NCBI RefSeq assembly: GCF_012516375.2
Contig: NZ_CP051204.2
Span: forward strand, 6,386,001 to 6,450,000
From: Chitinophaga oryzae
GTDB taxonomy: Bacteria; Bacteroidota; Bacteroidia; Chitinophagales; Chitinophagaceae
DNA length: 64,000 nt
Reading direction: 5' to 3'
Shown here piece after piece: positions 52,425 to 60,173 of the stretch. The notes under the pieces were generated by a model. That model saw only the letters and a list, made by a program, of their open reading frames with translations. It was not told the DNA's origin and ran no database searches. Made by a program: the position numbers and the translations under genes. Every line of letters starts with the position of its first letter. Positions within the stretch are counted from its first letter, which is position 1.

Positions 52425-53937
52425 TATCGTGCGGGTCGAGCCCCTTGCCGGCCGGGGTGTTCAGCACCTGTCCGTCCACACTGTAGCGGGCCCCGTGACA
52501 GGGACAGTCCCACGACCTTTCGGCCTGGTTCCAGTGTACTTCGCAGCCCAGGTGGGTACAAACAGGGTCTACTGCATGTAAGCCGCCCTGTTCATCTTTA
52601 TACAGCGCTATCTTCGAACCTTCGTAATTCACCAGTTTACCTTCACCCGGCGCGAGTCCCGCCAGCTGTTCCAGTTTCTCCGCCGGAAACAGCCGGCTGG
52701 CCAGTTGTTTCACGACATCGGCATTATGCGGCACGAAAGTATTGAACCCTGCCACCGGTTTGATCCTGCTGGGGTCAAACAGTTTGATGTAGTCGCTGTG
52801 AAGTCCCAGCAACAGCCGCTTCAGCAACAAGGCAGACACGGTGCCATAGACCATACCGTTGCCGCTAAACCCGGTGGCTACGTATATTTCGCCGGTTTGT
52901 CCCGGCAGCCGCCCGATATAGGGAATACCGTCCGCCGGTTCATAGTATTGCGCCGACCAGCGGTAGCGGATATCTTCGACGTTGAATAATTCGCGTACAT
53001 GCGCCTCTAATTTACGGAAGCAGGTTTCCGTATTTTCCTGGTGTCCTGTTTTGTGATCTTCTCCGCCAACGATCAGGTAACGTTGCCCTTCTACCATCTG
53101 TGTTCTGTAGTAATGGAAAGGCTGCTGCATATCGTAGCTGAGATCTTCCGGGTAGTTATTATCTGCCAGCGTAGCAGCAACCACATAACTGCGATAAGGT
53201 ACGCAGCGCAGGTGCAGCAGGTTGACGCTTGGCGGAATATGCGTGGCATATACAAACTGCCGGCAATGGAAAGAACCCTGGGTGGTGATGACCAGTATCG
53301 TCTCATCGTCCTGTACGGCCGTCACACGGCTTTGTTGCAGGATGGTGCCGCCCATATGTTCAAACGCGGTGGCGAGGCGCTGTATATAAGGCAACGGATT
53401 GAATTTTGCCTGCCCGGTTACTTTAATGGCTTTTTTAGCCGCCAGCGGCAACGGCACCCTGTCTACGCCCGACACATCCGCACCGGCCATCAGGGTGGCT
53501 TCCGTAATATCTTTCAGCGCCCCGGCTTCCCGGTCCGTTTGGGCAAACATATACGCATCTGCGTATTCAAATCCACACCGGATATCGAACCGGTCAATAT
53601 GATGTTTGATGAGTTGAATAGCCTCTGCCGTAGCTTCTCTCACCTGCCGCGCGCCTTCCTTGCCGAAGTTTTTCTGTATGGTGTCGTAAGGTACGTCCAG
53701 CAACGTATTGAGGTGTGCCGTAGTGCCGCCGGTGGTACCATAGCCCAGGTTAGCGGCTTCCACCACCAGGCAGTTCCTGCCGGCGTTCTGAAGCAGGAAG
53801 GCAGTAGTGATACCGGTGATACCACCGCCGGCAATAATCACATCATATGTTTTCTCCGGGTCCGCCTTGTTAATGGAATTGTAACCGCCTGCGTGGTCTT
53901 GCCAGAGACTGACGGTATGTGCATCGCGTTGTATCAT
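52417..53937 (-). CDS. FAD-dependent oxidoreductase with C-terminal Rieske [2Fe-2S] domain
   Basis: 506 residues. N-terminal DAO-type FAD domain with DVIIAGGGITGITTAFLLQN (Rossmann GxGxxG) and ANLGYGTTGGTTAHLNTL; C-terminal Rieske cluster CTHLGCEVHWNQ and DCPCHGARYSVDGQV (C-x-H..C-x-x-H) from about residue 465. Between them, IPYIGRLPGQTGEIYVATGF and SGNGMVYGTVSALLL close the FAD site. Related proteins are annotated as glycine/D-amino-acid-type oxidases with Rieske domains; the substrate is not known. Divergent from the manganese catalase gene with 243 bases between, in which I saw no gene. Confidence 0.92.
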   Translation of the reverse strand: MIQRDAHTVSLWQDHAGGYNSINKADPEKTYDVIIAGGGITGITTAFLLQNAGRNCLVVEAANLGYGTTGGTTAHLNTLLDVPYDTIQKNFGKEGARQVREATAEAIQLIKHHIDRFDIRCGFEYADAYMFAQTDREAGALKDITEATLMAGADVSGVDRVPLPLAAKKAIKVTGQAKFNPLPYIQRLATAFEHMGGTILQQSRVTAVQDDETILVITTQGSFHCRQFVYATHIPPSVNLLHLRCVPYRSYVVAATLADNNYPEDLSYDMQQPFHYYRTQMVEGQRYLIVGGEDHKTGHQENTETCFRKLEAHVRELFNVEDIRYRWSAQYYEPADGIPYIGRLPGQTGEIYVATGFSGNGMVYGTVSALLLKRLLLGLHSDYIKLFDPSRIKPVAGFNTFVPHNADVVKQLASRLFPAEKLEQLAGLAPGEGKLVNYEGSKIALYKDEQGGLHAVDPVCTHLGCEVHWNQAERSWDCPCHGARYSVDGQVLNTPAGKGLDPHDIK

Positions 53938-54180
53938 AGCCGTAGTTATTTTATAGAATGTGGACGAAATTTTATGCCAGCAGGGAAACGATTGCCCGGA
54001 CCATGGAGCTCAGCAGTTCATCGCAGGTGTTCCCCTATATGCGGAAACATCCTTGTCAACAGGCCACAGCGGCGCACCATCAGCATATCCTTTCAAACTA
54101 CGGCTGCATCCGGTGTAAGTGGACGTGCTTTTGTACAGATGGTACGGAGATGAAATATTGTTCACCTTAAAACGTACCGT

Positions 54181-55179
54181 ATGTTTTATCACGTAAAAGA
54201 TCTGCAGTTCAATGCCAGGGTATCCAAACCAGACCCGGCTTTCGCCACTTTGTTACTGGAGCAGTTCGGCGGCGCTAACGGGGAACTGGCGGCCGCACTC
54301 CGTTACTTCGGACAGGCATTTGCCGCCAGGGCGCCTTTCCCGGATAAATATGATTTGCTGATGGACATCGCCACAGAAGAGTTCAGCCACCTGGAAATAG
54401 TAGGCGCTACCATCCAGATGTTGCTGCAGGGCATCAACGGCGATCTGAAAAAAGCGGCCGATGAATCGGAAATCATGACCTTGCTGGACGGCAAACACAA
54501 AAAGGAAGAGTTTATCCACACCGCCATGGTAGCGCCGCAGACGCTGGTATCCTCCGGTGGCGGCCCCGCCTATACCAACAGCCAGGGCGTGCCCTGGTCC
54601 GCGGCTTACATCAACGGCGACTGCAACGGCGATCTTACGGTAGACCTCCGCTCAGATATCGCGGCAGAATCACGCGCCAAGATCACATATGAATATCTTT
54701 TACAGTTCACCGATGATCCCTACGTAAAAGAAACGCTCAATTTCCTCATGACGCGGGAAGTGGCCCATTTCCAGATGTTTGAAGCCGCCCTGGATTCCAT
54801 ACAGCCCAATTTCCCTCCCGGCGTACTGCAGACAGACCCACGGTACAGCAATCTCTATTTTAATATGTCCAGCGGCGCAGACGCACGCAACACCTGGAAC
54901 TCCGGAGAGTCTTCCCAGCTGGGAGAAACCTGGCAGTACATCGAAGATCCCGTCAGGTATGTACTGGAAACAAACGGCTTACTGGATGTGAAACCCGTCG
55001 GAACGCAACGGACTGTCGAAGGCGTGGACCAGCTGGATAAAAGCAACAGCCTGCAAAGGAGCGAGGAAATCAACATGGCGGTGCCTATCGGTGCACAGGC
55101 ATGGAGTGAACACAGTAAACAGATAACAGCTACTGATGGAGAAACTAAAACACCCGGAAGCTCCCGGACAAAAAAATAA
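54181..55179 (+). CDS. manganese (non-heme) catalase
   Basis: 332 residues. Ferritin-like helices with the dimanganese ligands visible: Glu in GANGELAAALRYF, EEFSHLEIVG (E-x-x-H), and REVAHFQMFEAAL (second E-x-x-H). SGGGPAYTNSQGVPWSAAYI is a family-specific insert. It removes hydrogen peroxide in the cytoplasm without heme. The C-terminal 35 residues, charged and Ser/Thr-rich, overlap in another frame with the start of the DsbA-like gene. Divergent neighbour is a flavin oxidoreductase, which could itself produce peroxide. Confidence 0.95.
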   Translation: MFYHVKDLQFNARVSKPDPAFATLLLEQFGGANGELAAALRYFGQAFAARAPFPDKYDLLMDIATEEFSHLEIVGATIQMLLQGINGDLKKAADESEIMTLLDGKHKKEEFIHTAMVAPQTLVSSGGGPAYTNSQGVPWSAAYINGDCNGDLTVDLRSDIAAESRAKITYEYLLQFTDDPYVKETLNFLMTREVAHFQMFEAALDSIQPNFPPGVLQTDPRYSNLYFNMSSGADARNTWNSGESSQLGETWQYIEDPVRYVLETNGLLDVKPVGTQRTVEGVDQLDKSNSLQRSEEINMAVPIGAQAWSEHSKQITATDGETKTPGSSRTKK

Positions 55180-55867
55180 AATTCCCGGTAGTGCGCCAGG
55201 CACATTACAGGCAGTGTATTATACCGACCCGTTGTGCTGCTGGAGCTGGGCGTTTGAAACGGTATGGCAACAATTCAAAACCGTCTACAAAAAACAGCTC
55301 AACATCCGGTACTGTATGGGCGGCCTGCTGCAGCAGTGGCAAGGCTACCACGATCCGTTATTGTCTGTTTCCCGCCCGGCCCAGATGGGCCCCATATGGA
55401 TGCAGGTAAACCATACTACCGGTGTGCCGCTGGACAGCACCATCTGGTTCCGTGATCCGCCGGCATCTTCCTACCCGGCATGCCTGGCGGTAAAATGCGC
55501 CGGTATGCAGTCTCCCGCCATGGAAGAACAGTACCTGTACCTGGCGCGGAAAGCAGTGATGACACAGCAGCAAAACATTGCACGGAAGGAAGTATTGCTG
55601 CAACTGGGAGTAACATTGGCAGCGGAAACAAAAGGCGCCTTCAACGCCCTTCAATTCTCAAAGGACCTGGAAGAACTGGCAGCGCTGGAAGCCTGCAATA
55701 AAGATATACAGGAAGTGAAAAACAGGGGCATCAGCCGGTTTCCTTCGTTGCTGTTCACTGCTGTCCACCACCGTCAGTCAGTGATGCTGACCGGCTACCG
55801 GCCTTATGAAGAGCTGGAGAAAATCATTGAAAAATTAATGCATGGAGACATGAAAAGTGAGAGATAA
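55136..55867 (+). CDS. DsbA-family (FrnE/YjbH-like) thioredoxin-fold protein with altered active site
   Basis: 243 residues, start 44 bases inside the catalase gene, so translation is coupled. The active-site loop reads YYTDPLCCWSWAFE: Cys34 and Cys35 with Ser37 where the second Cys of C-x-x-C would be expected, so an ordinary dithiol reaction is doubtful. The helical insert and the C-terminal GISRFPSLLFTA (cis-Pro loop) and GYRPYEELEKIIEKL match the YjbH/FrnE shape. Cytosolic (no signal). YjbH-type proteins act as adaptors in oxidative-stress control, which would suit the catalase neighbour; this is inference. Confidence 0.8.
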   Translation: MEKLKHPEAPGQKNKIPGSAPGTLQAVYYTDPLCCWSWAFETVWQQFKTVYKKQLNIRYCMGGLLQQWQGYHDPLLSVSRPAQMGPIWMQVNHTTGVPLDSTIWFRDPPASSYPACLAVKCAGMQSPAMEEQYLYLARKAVMTQQQNIARKEVLLQLGVTLAAETKGAFNALQFSKDLEELAALEACNKDIQEVKNRGISRFPSLLFTAVHHRQSVMLTGYRPYEELEKIIEKLMHGDMKSER

Positions 55868-55885
55868 TGATTCATGCGGAATAAG

Positions 55886-55917
55886 GGGCGTTCTTTTAAG
55901 AATGCCCTTTCTTTTTT
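55886..55917 (+). terminator. terminator behind the DsbA-like gene
   Basis: 10-bp stem GGGCGTTCTT / AAGAATGCCC with one G-T pair, followed by TTTCTTTTTT. The T-run overlaps the stop codon of the leftward mini-ORF at 55916. Confidence 0.8.
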
Positions 55918-55999
55918 ACTGTAGCCACGGAGAACCGATCATCAGCGCCCCGTAAACGTAGTCCAGCGCAGCGTGCCAGGTACTGTCTATAAATCGCAT
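55916..55999 (-). CDS. 27-residue SPW-type mini-ORF (truncated relic or microprotein)
   Basis: ATG at 55999, stop at 55918-55916. The 27 residues begin MRFIDSTWHAALDYVYGALM and end with IGSPWLQ. This is the N-terminal signature of the SPW-repeat membrane proteins (M-R-F-I ... H-x-x-L-D-Y..G..LI.SPWL), which in other Bacteroidota are several times longer and continue with more membrane segments. Here it stops directly after SPWL. The start codon is 5 bases behind the stop of the upstream 97-residue gene, on the same strand, so it is likely translated. It may be a gene remnant cut short, or a one-helix membrane microprotein. Confidence 0.55.
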   Translation of the reverse strand: MRFIDSTWHAALDYVYGALMIGSPWLQ

Positions 56000-56004
56000 G
56001 GTCT

Positions 56005-56298
56005 TTATTTTTTGGATGCTTCATCCCGGTTCACCAGCTTATTGAAATAACTGGTTTTGCCGTCCGCTGTTTCATCCTGGTATAAAAATGCCAGTTTCTC
56101 CTGGTCAAATTTTTCAAAGAAATCATCCCAGCTGATTTCTTCCAGTCTGCCGGAATCGTTACCGGGAAAGTCTATCCGTAATACGCCGGGGCCGCCTTTA
56201 TCGCCGGTACCTTCTACCTGTGCGGGCTTGCCTTTTCGTCCTTCCACCCATTGTTTGATCTCTTCGTGATCGGTGGTTGTTTTAGAGAGTGTTGCCAT
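56005..56298 (-). CDS. small conserved acidic protein of unknown function
   Basis: 97 residues, charged, no signal or membrane segment. Features: an N-terminal HEEIKQWVEGRKGKPAQVEG, then GGPGVLRIDFPG and LEEISWDDFFEKFDQEKLAF, ending LYQDETADGKTSYFNKLV. I recognise this as a short family found beside stress proteins in many bacteria (sometimes wrongly labelled as a glucan-branching enzyme), with no known function. Third gene of the OBAP operon, 32 bases behind the outer-membrane protein gene. Confidence 0.78.
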   Translation of the reverse strand: MATLSKTTTDHEEIKQWVEGRKGKPAQVEGTGDKGGPGVLRIDFPGNDSGRLEEISWDDFFEKFDQEKLAFLYQDETADGKTSYFNKLVNRDEASKK

Positions 56299-56330
56299 AA
56301 AAAAATATTTAAAAGGTGATAAAATAAAAA

Positions 56331-57653
56331 CTATGGTTTCATAAGGTCGGGATACAGCCGCAGGTACACTTCTCCTGCGAGCGGGTTCTTCCCGTACAAA
56401 CTGTATAAAGCTTTTTCGTTGAAGAACACGCTGCCCTGAACACCTATCGCCAGCCTGGTATGCATTGCCCGCAGCAGGTCATAACTGATGCCGCCTGTCA
56501 CCGCATGAACGCCGAATAAGTTATCCGTGCCGGGCAGGTCCAGCTCTTCTGTTGACTTTTGTACCCATTCATAGCGGGTATAAACGGCCACGCGTTTTAC
56601 GTTCAGCGCACCTTCCAGCAGCAGCGCATTTTCGCCCGTATGGTCTTTGCTCTTGTTCAGTCCCCAGAGACCGGTAATATTCAGGTGGTTGTTATGCTGC
56701 AAAGGCTGACTGAAAACAGCGGACGCCGTAGTGCGGTTAACATCTTCGCCGGGATGCAGCAGCTCAGGGCTTTTGATATGCCCATGCGACACCTGCAGGG
56801 CCCAGTTACGGGAAGGGTTATACGACAACCGGCCGCTCCAGGAGTCGAACCGCATCCTGTCGAAATCATACCTGTTCTCATCCGGCTCCCTGCCGGTAAA
56901 TATGCTCCCTTCCAGCTTAAAATCATGCAGTCTCACCCCCAGCGTCGCCACGCCGAACGTAATGTGCGTGCCATCGTTCCAGTGATGACTGATCGGCGCG
57001 TCGGGGTTGTTCATGGCCGATGGCCGGTGCATAAAAGCTACAGAGCCCAGCGCGGGCTCTCCCGGGTAACCGAAGCTGGCGTAGATGTCCGTGTTTTTGG
57101 ACAGCGCATACGTGTAGCCTACGGACAGCCCGGAGAACAGGTCATGCGGATGCTGCCGGTCCACCAGCGGCTGTCCTTTCCAGCTTTCGCCCGACTGGAA
57201 TAACAGCGGGTAACCTGCCCCGCCTTCTGTCAGCCGGTCGAAGGAGAGCATCACTTCATAATGGAACAGCCCTCTACGGCCCACTTTCCGCTGCGCCATC
57301 AGCATAAACCAGTTGGGCGCGCCGAACTTGTCTCCTCCCCTGACGCCTTTACGGCCGATGTCCTGGTTTGTGTACCGCAGAAAGAGATTGCCATGTACCA
57401 TATACATCCATTTGCGGGAATGGAACATATATCCATACATGGGTGAAGCGTCCGGCAACCAGGAGGTGCCTGACCCGTTCCTGTTCATCGGCAGGTTCAG
57501 CGAAAAAGCATGGTTCATGGGCATCTGCATAGGGCCCATCTTCTCCGGAGATCGGGCGGTGTCCATCTTCATCCCCTTGTGATGTTCGTGCTGGGCAAAT
57601 GCCGGATGCAGCAGGCATACCACGCAAATGCACCATAAGAAAAGATATTTCAT
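56331..57653 (-). CDS. outer-membrane beta-barrel-like protein, His/Met-rich N-terminus
   Basis: 440 residues from the ATG at 57653, which opens a signal peptide (YLFLWCICVVCLLHPAFAQ). The mature N-terminus is rich in His and Met (HEHHKGMKMD, MGPMQMPMNHAF), a composition often linked to copper. The rest consists of alternating strands with aromatic girdles (GLSVGYTYALSKNTDIYASF, HITFGVATLGVRLHDFKLEG) and ends in LRLYPDLMKP. It resembles a family of Bacteroidota and proteobacterial porin-like proteins of unknown function. 11 bases behind the OBAP gene. Metal link is inference. Confidence 0.72.
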   Translation of the reverse strand: MKYLFLWCICVVCLLHPAFAQHEHHKGMKMDTARSPEKMGPMQMPMNHAFSLNLPMNRNGSGTSWLPDASPMYGYMFHSRKWMYMVHGNLFLRYTNQDIGRKGVRGGDKFGAPNWFMLMAQRKVGRRGLFHYEVMLSFDRLTEGGAGYPLLFQSGESWKGQPLVDRQHPHDLFSGLSVGYTYALSKNTDIYASFGYPGEPALGSVAFMHRPSAMNNPDAPISHHWNDGTHITFGVATLGVRLHDFKLEGSIFTGREPDENRYDFDRMRFDSWSGRLSYNPSRNWALQVSHGHIKSPELLHPGEDVNRTTASAVFSQPLQHNNHLNITGLWGLNKSKDHTGENALLLEGALNVKRVAVYTRYEWVQKSTEELDLPGTDNLFGVHAVTGGISYDLLRAMHTRLAIGVQGSVFFNEKALYSLYGKNPLAGEVYLRLYPDLMKP

Positions 57654-57664
57654 AACTGTAACGA

Positions 57665-58423
57665 TCATTTGTGTTTGGTAACAGCGCTGTCTATTTCTTT
57701 TGTGATAACAAACTGTCTCACTTCTCCTTTTTCCCATGCATCGGCCATCGGATCTACTGCTGGCAGCGGTATGTCCGTTCGCCGCTTTTTGATGTCTGCC
57801 GCAGACACCTTAAACCTTTTGTCTCTGGCAGCCAGTAGCTCCGGGTGGAGCTGGCCGTCTTTTGTAAATCCCATCATCACCATAGGAGCGCCTACGGGCA
57901 GGTCACGGTGCTGATCGGTATGCCAGGTGTGTATGGTTTTGCCATAGGTATCTACCAGCTTTTCCATCAGGGCATGTTCTGCCGCAGCGGGGATACCGGG
58001 CGCCGTCAGCGTACCGGACTTCACCTCATAATGATGGGAATGCCACAACTTCTTTTCCTCCTCCGGCAGCGTTTTAAACAGCCTGGCAGTGACGATGTAT
58101 TCAATGCCCATTATCTTGGCATCCGGCCCGTTACCGTCAAAAATGATCGCCTGGTACAGATCTTCGTTTAACTGCTGAACATAGTGATGGGCTTCCATCT
58201 GGGCATCGATATTCCCGTTATAGAAATGGAAACCGTCCAGGTAGGCATTGAATTGCCGCAACGGCGTTTTGTCCTGCAACAGGTCGGCGCCGGTGTTCAG
58301 TAAGCGGTCTTTGCCGGTTTTTTCGTCTCCGGGAGACACCACTTTGGAGGGGGTATTATCGCCTCCACAGGCAGCCAGCAGTAAGATTCCGGCAACATTG
58401 AGCAATATCATAAAGTGTTTCAT
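57665..58423 (-). CDS. OBAP-family (oil-body-associated protein, DUF1264) lipoprotein
   Basis: 252 residues with a lipoprotein signal (LNVAGILLLAACGGDN, lipobox LAAC). The body carries the conserved OBAP blocks: QFNAYLDGFHFYNGNIDAQM followed by EAHHYVQQLNEDLYQAI, FDGNGPDAKIMGIEYIV, LPEEEKKLWHSHHYEVKSG, ALMEKLVDTYGKTIHTWHTD. The family is known mainly from plant oil bodies and fungi and also occurs in bacteria; the many conserved His suggest metal binding. Function in bacteria is unknown. First gene of a leftward operon with the beta-barrel protein, the 97-residue protein and the SPW mini-ORF. Confidence 0.87.
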   Translation of the reverse strand: MKHFMILLNVAGILLLAACGGDNTPSKVVSPGDEKTGKDRLLNTGADLLQDKTPLRQFNAYLDGFHFYNGNIDAQMEAHHYVQQLNEDLYQAIIFDGNGPDAKIMGIEYIVTARLFKTLPEEEKKLWHSHHYEVKSGTLTAPGIPAAAEHALMEKLVDTYGKTIHTWHTDQHRDLPVGAPMVMMGFTKDGQLHPELLAARDKRFKVSAADIKKRRTDIPLPAVDPMADAWEKGEVRQFVITKEIDSAVTKHK

Positions 58424-58546
58424 AGCCTCCGGTTTAGCATATCGCTACACAATAACAATGCCTCCCCATTGGCCGCTACGGGCACAAGCGCATGAAAATG
58501 TCCGGCATGTTTCCGGCCGTTTTCCGGAAATAAGTATCTTCATGCC

Positions 58547-59128
58547 ATGCAGCCCGCTGAAATATTACAGGCACATATCGCCAGAACCGCTACCCTGACA
58601 CCGGAGGAGCATGCCTATGTCTTTTCGCATTTTCAACCGGCCGCCTTTAAAAAAGGGCAGACCGTGATCCGCGAAGGCGACAAGGTGGAGCATGAATACT
58701 TCGTTCTTTCCGGTTGCCTGAAAGCCTTCTATATCAACGATCAGGTCAAAATGCATATCCTGCAGTTTGCCATGCCTACCTGGTGGACCTCCGACTATCA
58801 CGCTTTATATAATCAGACCAGGGCTACCATCAACGTAGACTGTATTACCGATGCAGAACTGCTGATGCTCTCCAACACAAACCGGGAGAAGCTTTGCCGG
58901 GAGATACACCAGGTGGAACATTTTTTCCGCTGGCGTACCAACAGGGGGTATGTGGCCGCACAACAACGGCTGCTGTCCTTTATGAACAACGACGCCAAAA
59001 CACGCTATGAAGAACTGCTGCAACTCTATCCGCAGCTGCACCACCTGGTCCCCAAACACCTGATTGCCGCTTACCTCGGCGTATCCCGGGAAACCCTTAG
59101 CCGGTTGTATAACACTGTTAAAAAGTGA
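58547..59128 (+). CDS. Crp/Fnr-family transcriptional regulator
   Basis: 193 residues: beta-roll sensor (FKKGQTVIREGDKVEHEYFV, LSGCLKAFYINDQVKMHILQ), long helix, and HTH LIAAYLGVSRETLSRLY. Divergent from the OBAP operon, 123 bases between starts. Its stop codon is part of a palindrome TGATGT-N5-ACATCA (59126-59142) that precedes yceI, so the regulator may control the four-gene run behind it. A second ATG at 58542 is out of frame. Not closely related to the Crp/Fnr protein at 3289-3864 by eye. Confidence 0.92.
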   Translation: MQPAEILQAHIARTATLTPEEHAYVFSHFQPAAFKKGQTVIREGDKVEHEYFVLSGCLKAFYINDQVKMHILQFAMPTWWTSDYHALYNQTRATINVDCITDAELLMLSNTNREKLCREIHQVEHFFRWRTNRGYVAAQQRLLSFMNNDAKTRYEELLQLYPQLHHLVPKHLIAAYLGVSRETLSRLYNTVKK

Positions 59129-59142
59129 TGTAGGTCACATCA
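59126..59142. promoter_or_regulatory. putative Crp/Fnr operator upstream of yceI
   Basis: TGATGTAGGTCACATCA: 6-bp inverted repeat with a 5-base centre, in the size and wording range of Crp/Fnr sites. It overlaps the regulator's stop codon and is followed by TTACTTTG (59162-59169), a weak -7 box, 51 bases before the yceI ATG. Confidence 0.5.
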
Positions 59143-59192
59143 TCCATCCCCGAATCCGGTGTTACTTTGTATCAAAACAAACACACCTGAAA

Positions 59193-59714
59193 ATGAAAAC
59201 ACAACAATTCGACATCGCTGTTGCACAAAGCAATATTGACTGGCTGGGTAAAAAAGTAACCGGCGCGCATAACGGCACCATCGACCTGAAACAGGGCACG
59301 CTCCTGTTGACCGACGGTCAGCTGACAGGAGGAAAATTCACCATCGATACCACTTCTATCAAAATCCTGGACATCACAGATCCGGCTACCAACGCGCAGT
59401 TTGCGGACCACCTCGCGTCCGATGACTTTTTTGCCATTCAACAGTACCCGGAAGCCTATTTCGAGATCACAGCCACCGATGGCAACAACATCGAAGGAAA
59501 CCTGACCATTAAAGGAATCACTCACCCGGTGGGCTTCACCAGCCGGTTGCAGGTTGCAGGCGATGCGCTGACAGCCACCGGTAAAATCATTATCGACCGG
59601 ACATTGTACAACATAAAATACCGCTCCGGAAATTTTTTCAAAGACCTGGGCGATACGCTGATCTATAACGATTTTGAATTATACGTAAGCCTGACAGCAA
59701 AAGCTGTCTCATGA
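59193..59714 (+). CDS. YceI-family lipid-binding-like protein, cytosolic form
   Basis: 173 residues from the ATG at 59193. YceI/lipocalin-like barrel: AVAQSNIDWLGKKVTGAHNG, TIDLKQGTLLLTDGQLTGGK, AQFADHLASDDFFAIQQYPE, and NLTIKGITHPVGFTSRL. Unlike many family members there is no signal peptide. YceI proteins bind isoprenoid lipids. It overlaps the next gene by four bases (ATGA) and is first of a four-gene run (YceI, NTF2-like, nitronate monooxygenase, SDR). Confidence 0.92.
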   Translation: MKTQQFDIAVAQSNIDWLGKKVTGAHNGTIDLKQGTLLLTDGQLTGGKFTIDTTSIKILDITDPATNAQFADHLASDDFFAIQQYPEAYFEITATDGNNIEGNLTIKGITHPVGFTSRLQVAGDALTATGKIIIDRTLYNIKYRSGNFFKDLGDTLIYNDFELYVSLTAKAVS

Positions 59715-60163
59715 AGACCTTTATCATAACCGCCTTATTGTCCTGCTGGTGGTGGGATATACAGGCGCAAAAAAAGATGACCATGACCACAGCACAAAAG
59801 GATTCCCTTGCTATCACGCAGGTACTGGAGGAATATTATTTCAAAGGGATCTATACAGGAGACGTGCCGCAACTGCAAAAGATCTATCATCCCGGCACGC
59901 TACTTTTCGGAGATGTAAAAGGACAGCCGTACGCCAAAACGCTGGCGCAATACCTGGATGGCGTACAGCACCGGCAGTCACCCAAAGATTCCGGCCAGCC
60001 TTTCAAAGGTAAAATACTGGAGGTACGGGCTGTCCGCTCCATTGCCGTGGCGGAAGTCCGCGTAAAAATGTACGACTTCCATTACCACGAATTCCTCTCT
60101 TTTCATAAGATCGACGGACAATGGCTGATCGTCAGCAAGATGATCAGCGATATCCCGGAATAA
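59711..60163 (+). CDS. NTF2-fold (putative lumazine-binding/SnoaL-like) exported protein
   Basis: 150 residues with signal peptide (MKTFIITALLSCWWWDIQAQ). The cone-shaped NTF2 fold is recognised from DSLAITQVLEEYYFKGIYTG, VPQLQKIYHPGTLLFGDVKG and the C-terminal FLSFHKIDGQWLIVSKMIS. Such proteins are often annotated nuclear transport factor 2 family. The ATG overlaps the yceI stop (ATGA). Catalytic role unknown. Confidence 0.88.
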   Translation: MKTFIITALLSCWWWDIQAQKKMTMTTAQKDSLAITQVLEEYYFKGIYTGDVPQLQKIYHPGTLLFGDVKGQPYAKTLAQYLDGVQHRQSPKDSGQPFKGKILEVRAVRSIAVAEVRVKMYDFHYHEFLSFHKIDGQWLIVSKMISDIPE

Positions 60164-60173
60164 ATTTATCATC

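Noticed and set aside
53958..54170. 70-residue frame upstream of the Mn catalase
   Set aside because: No start context, no family features and unusual composition; the stretch is better read as a promoter region.
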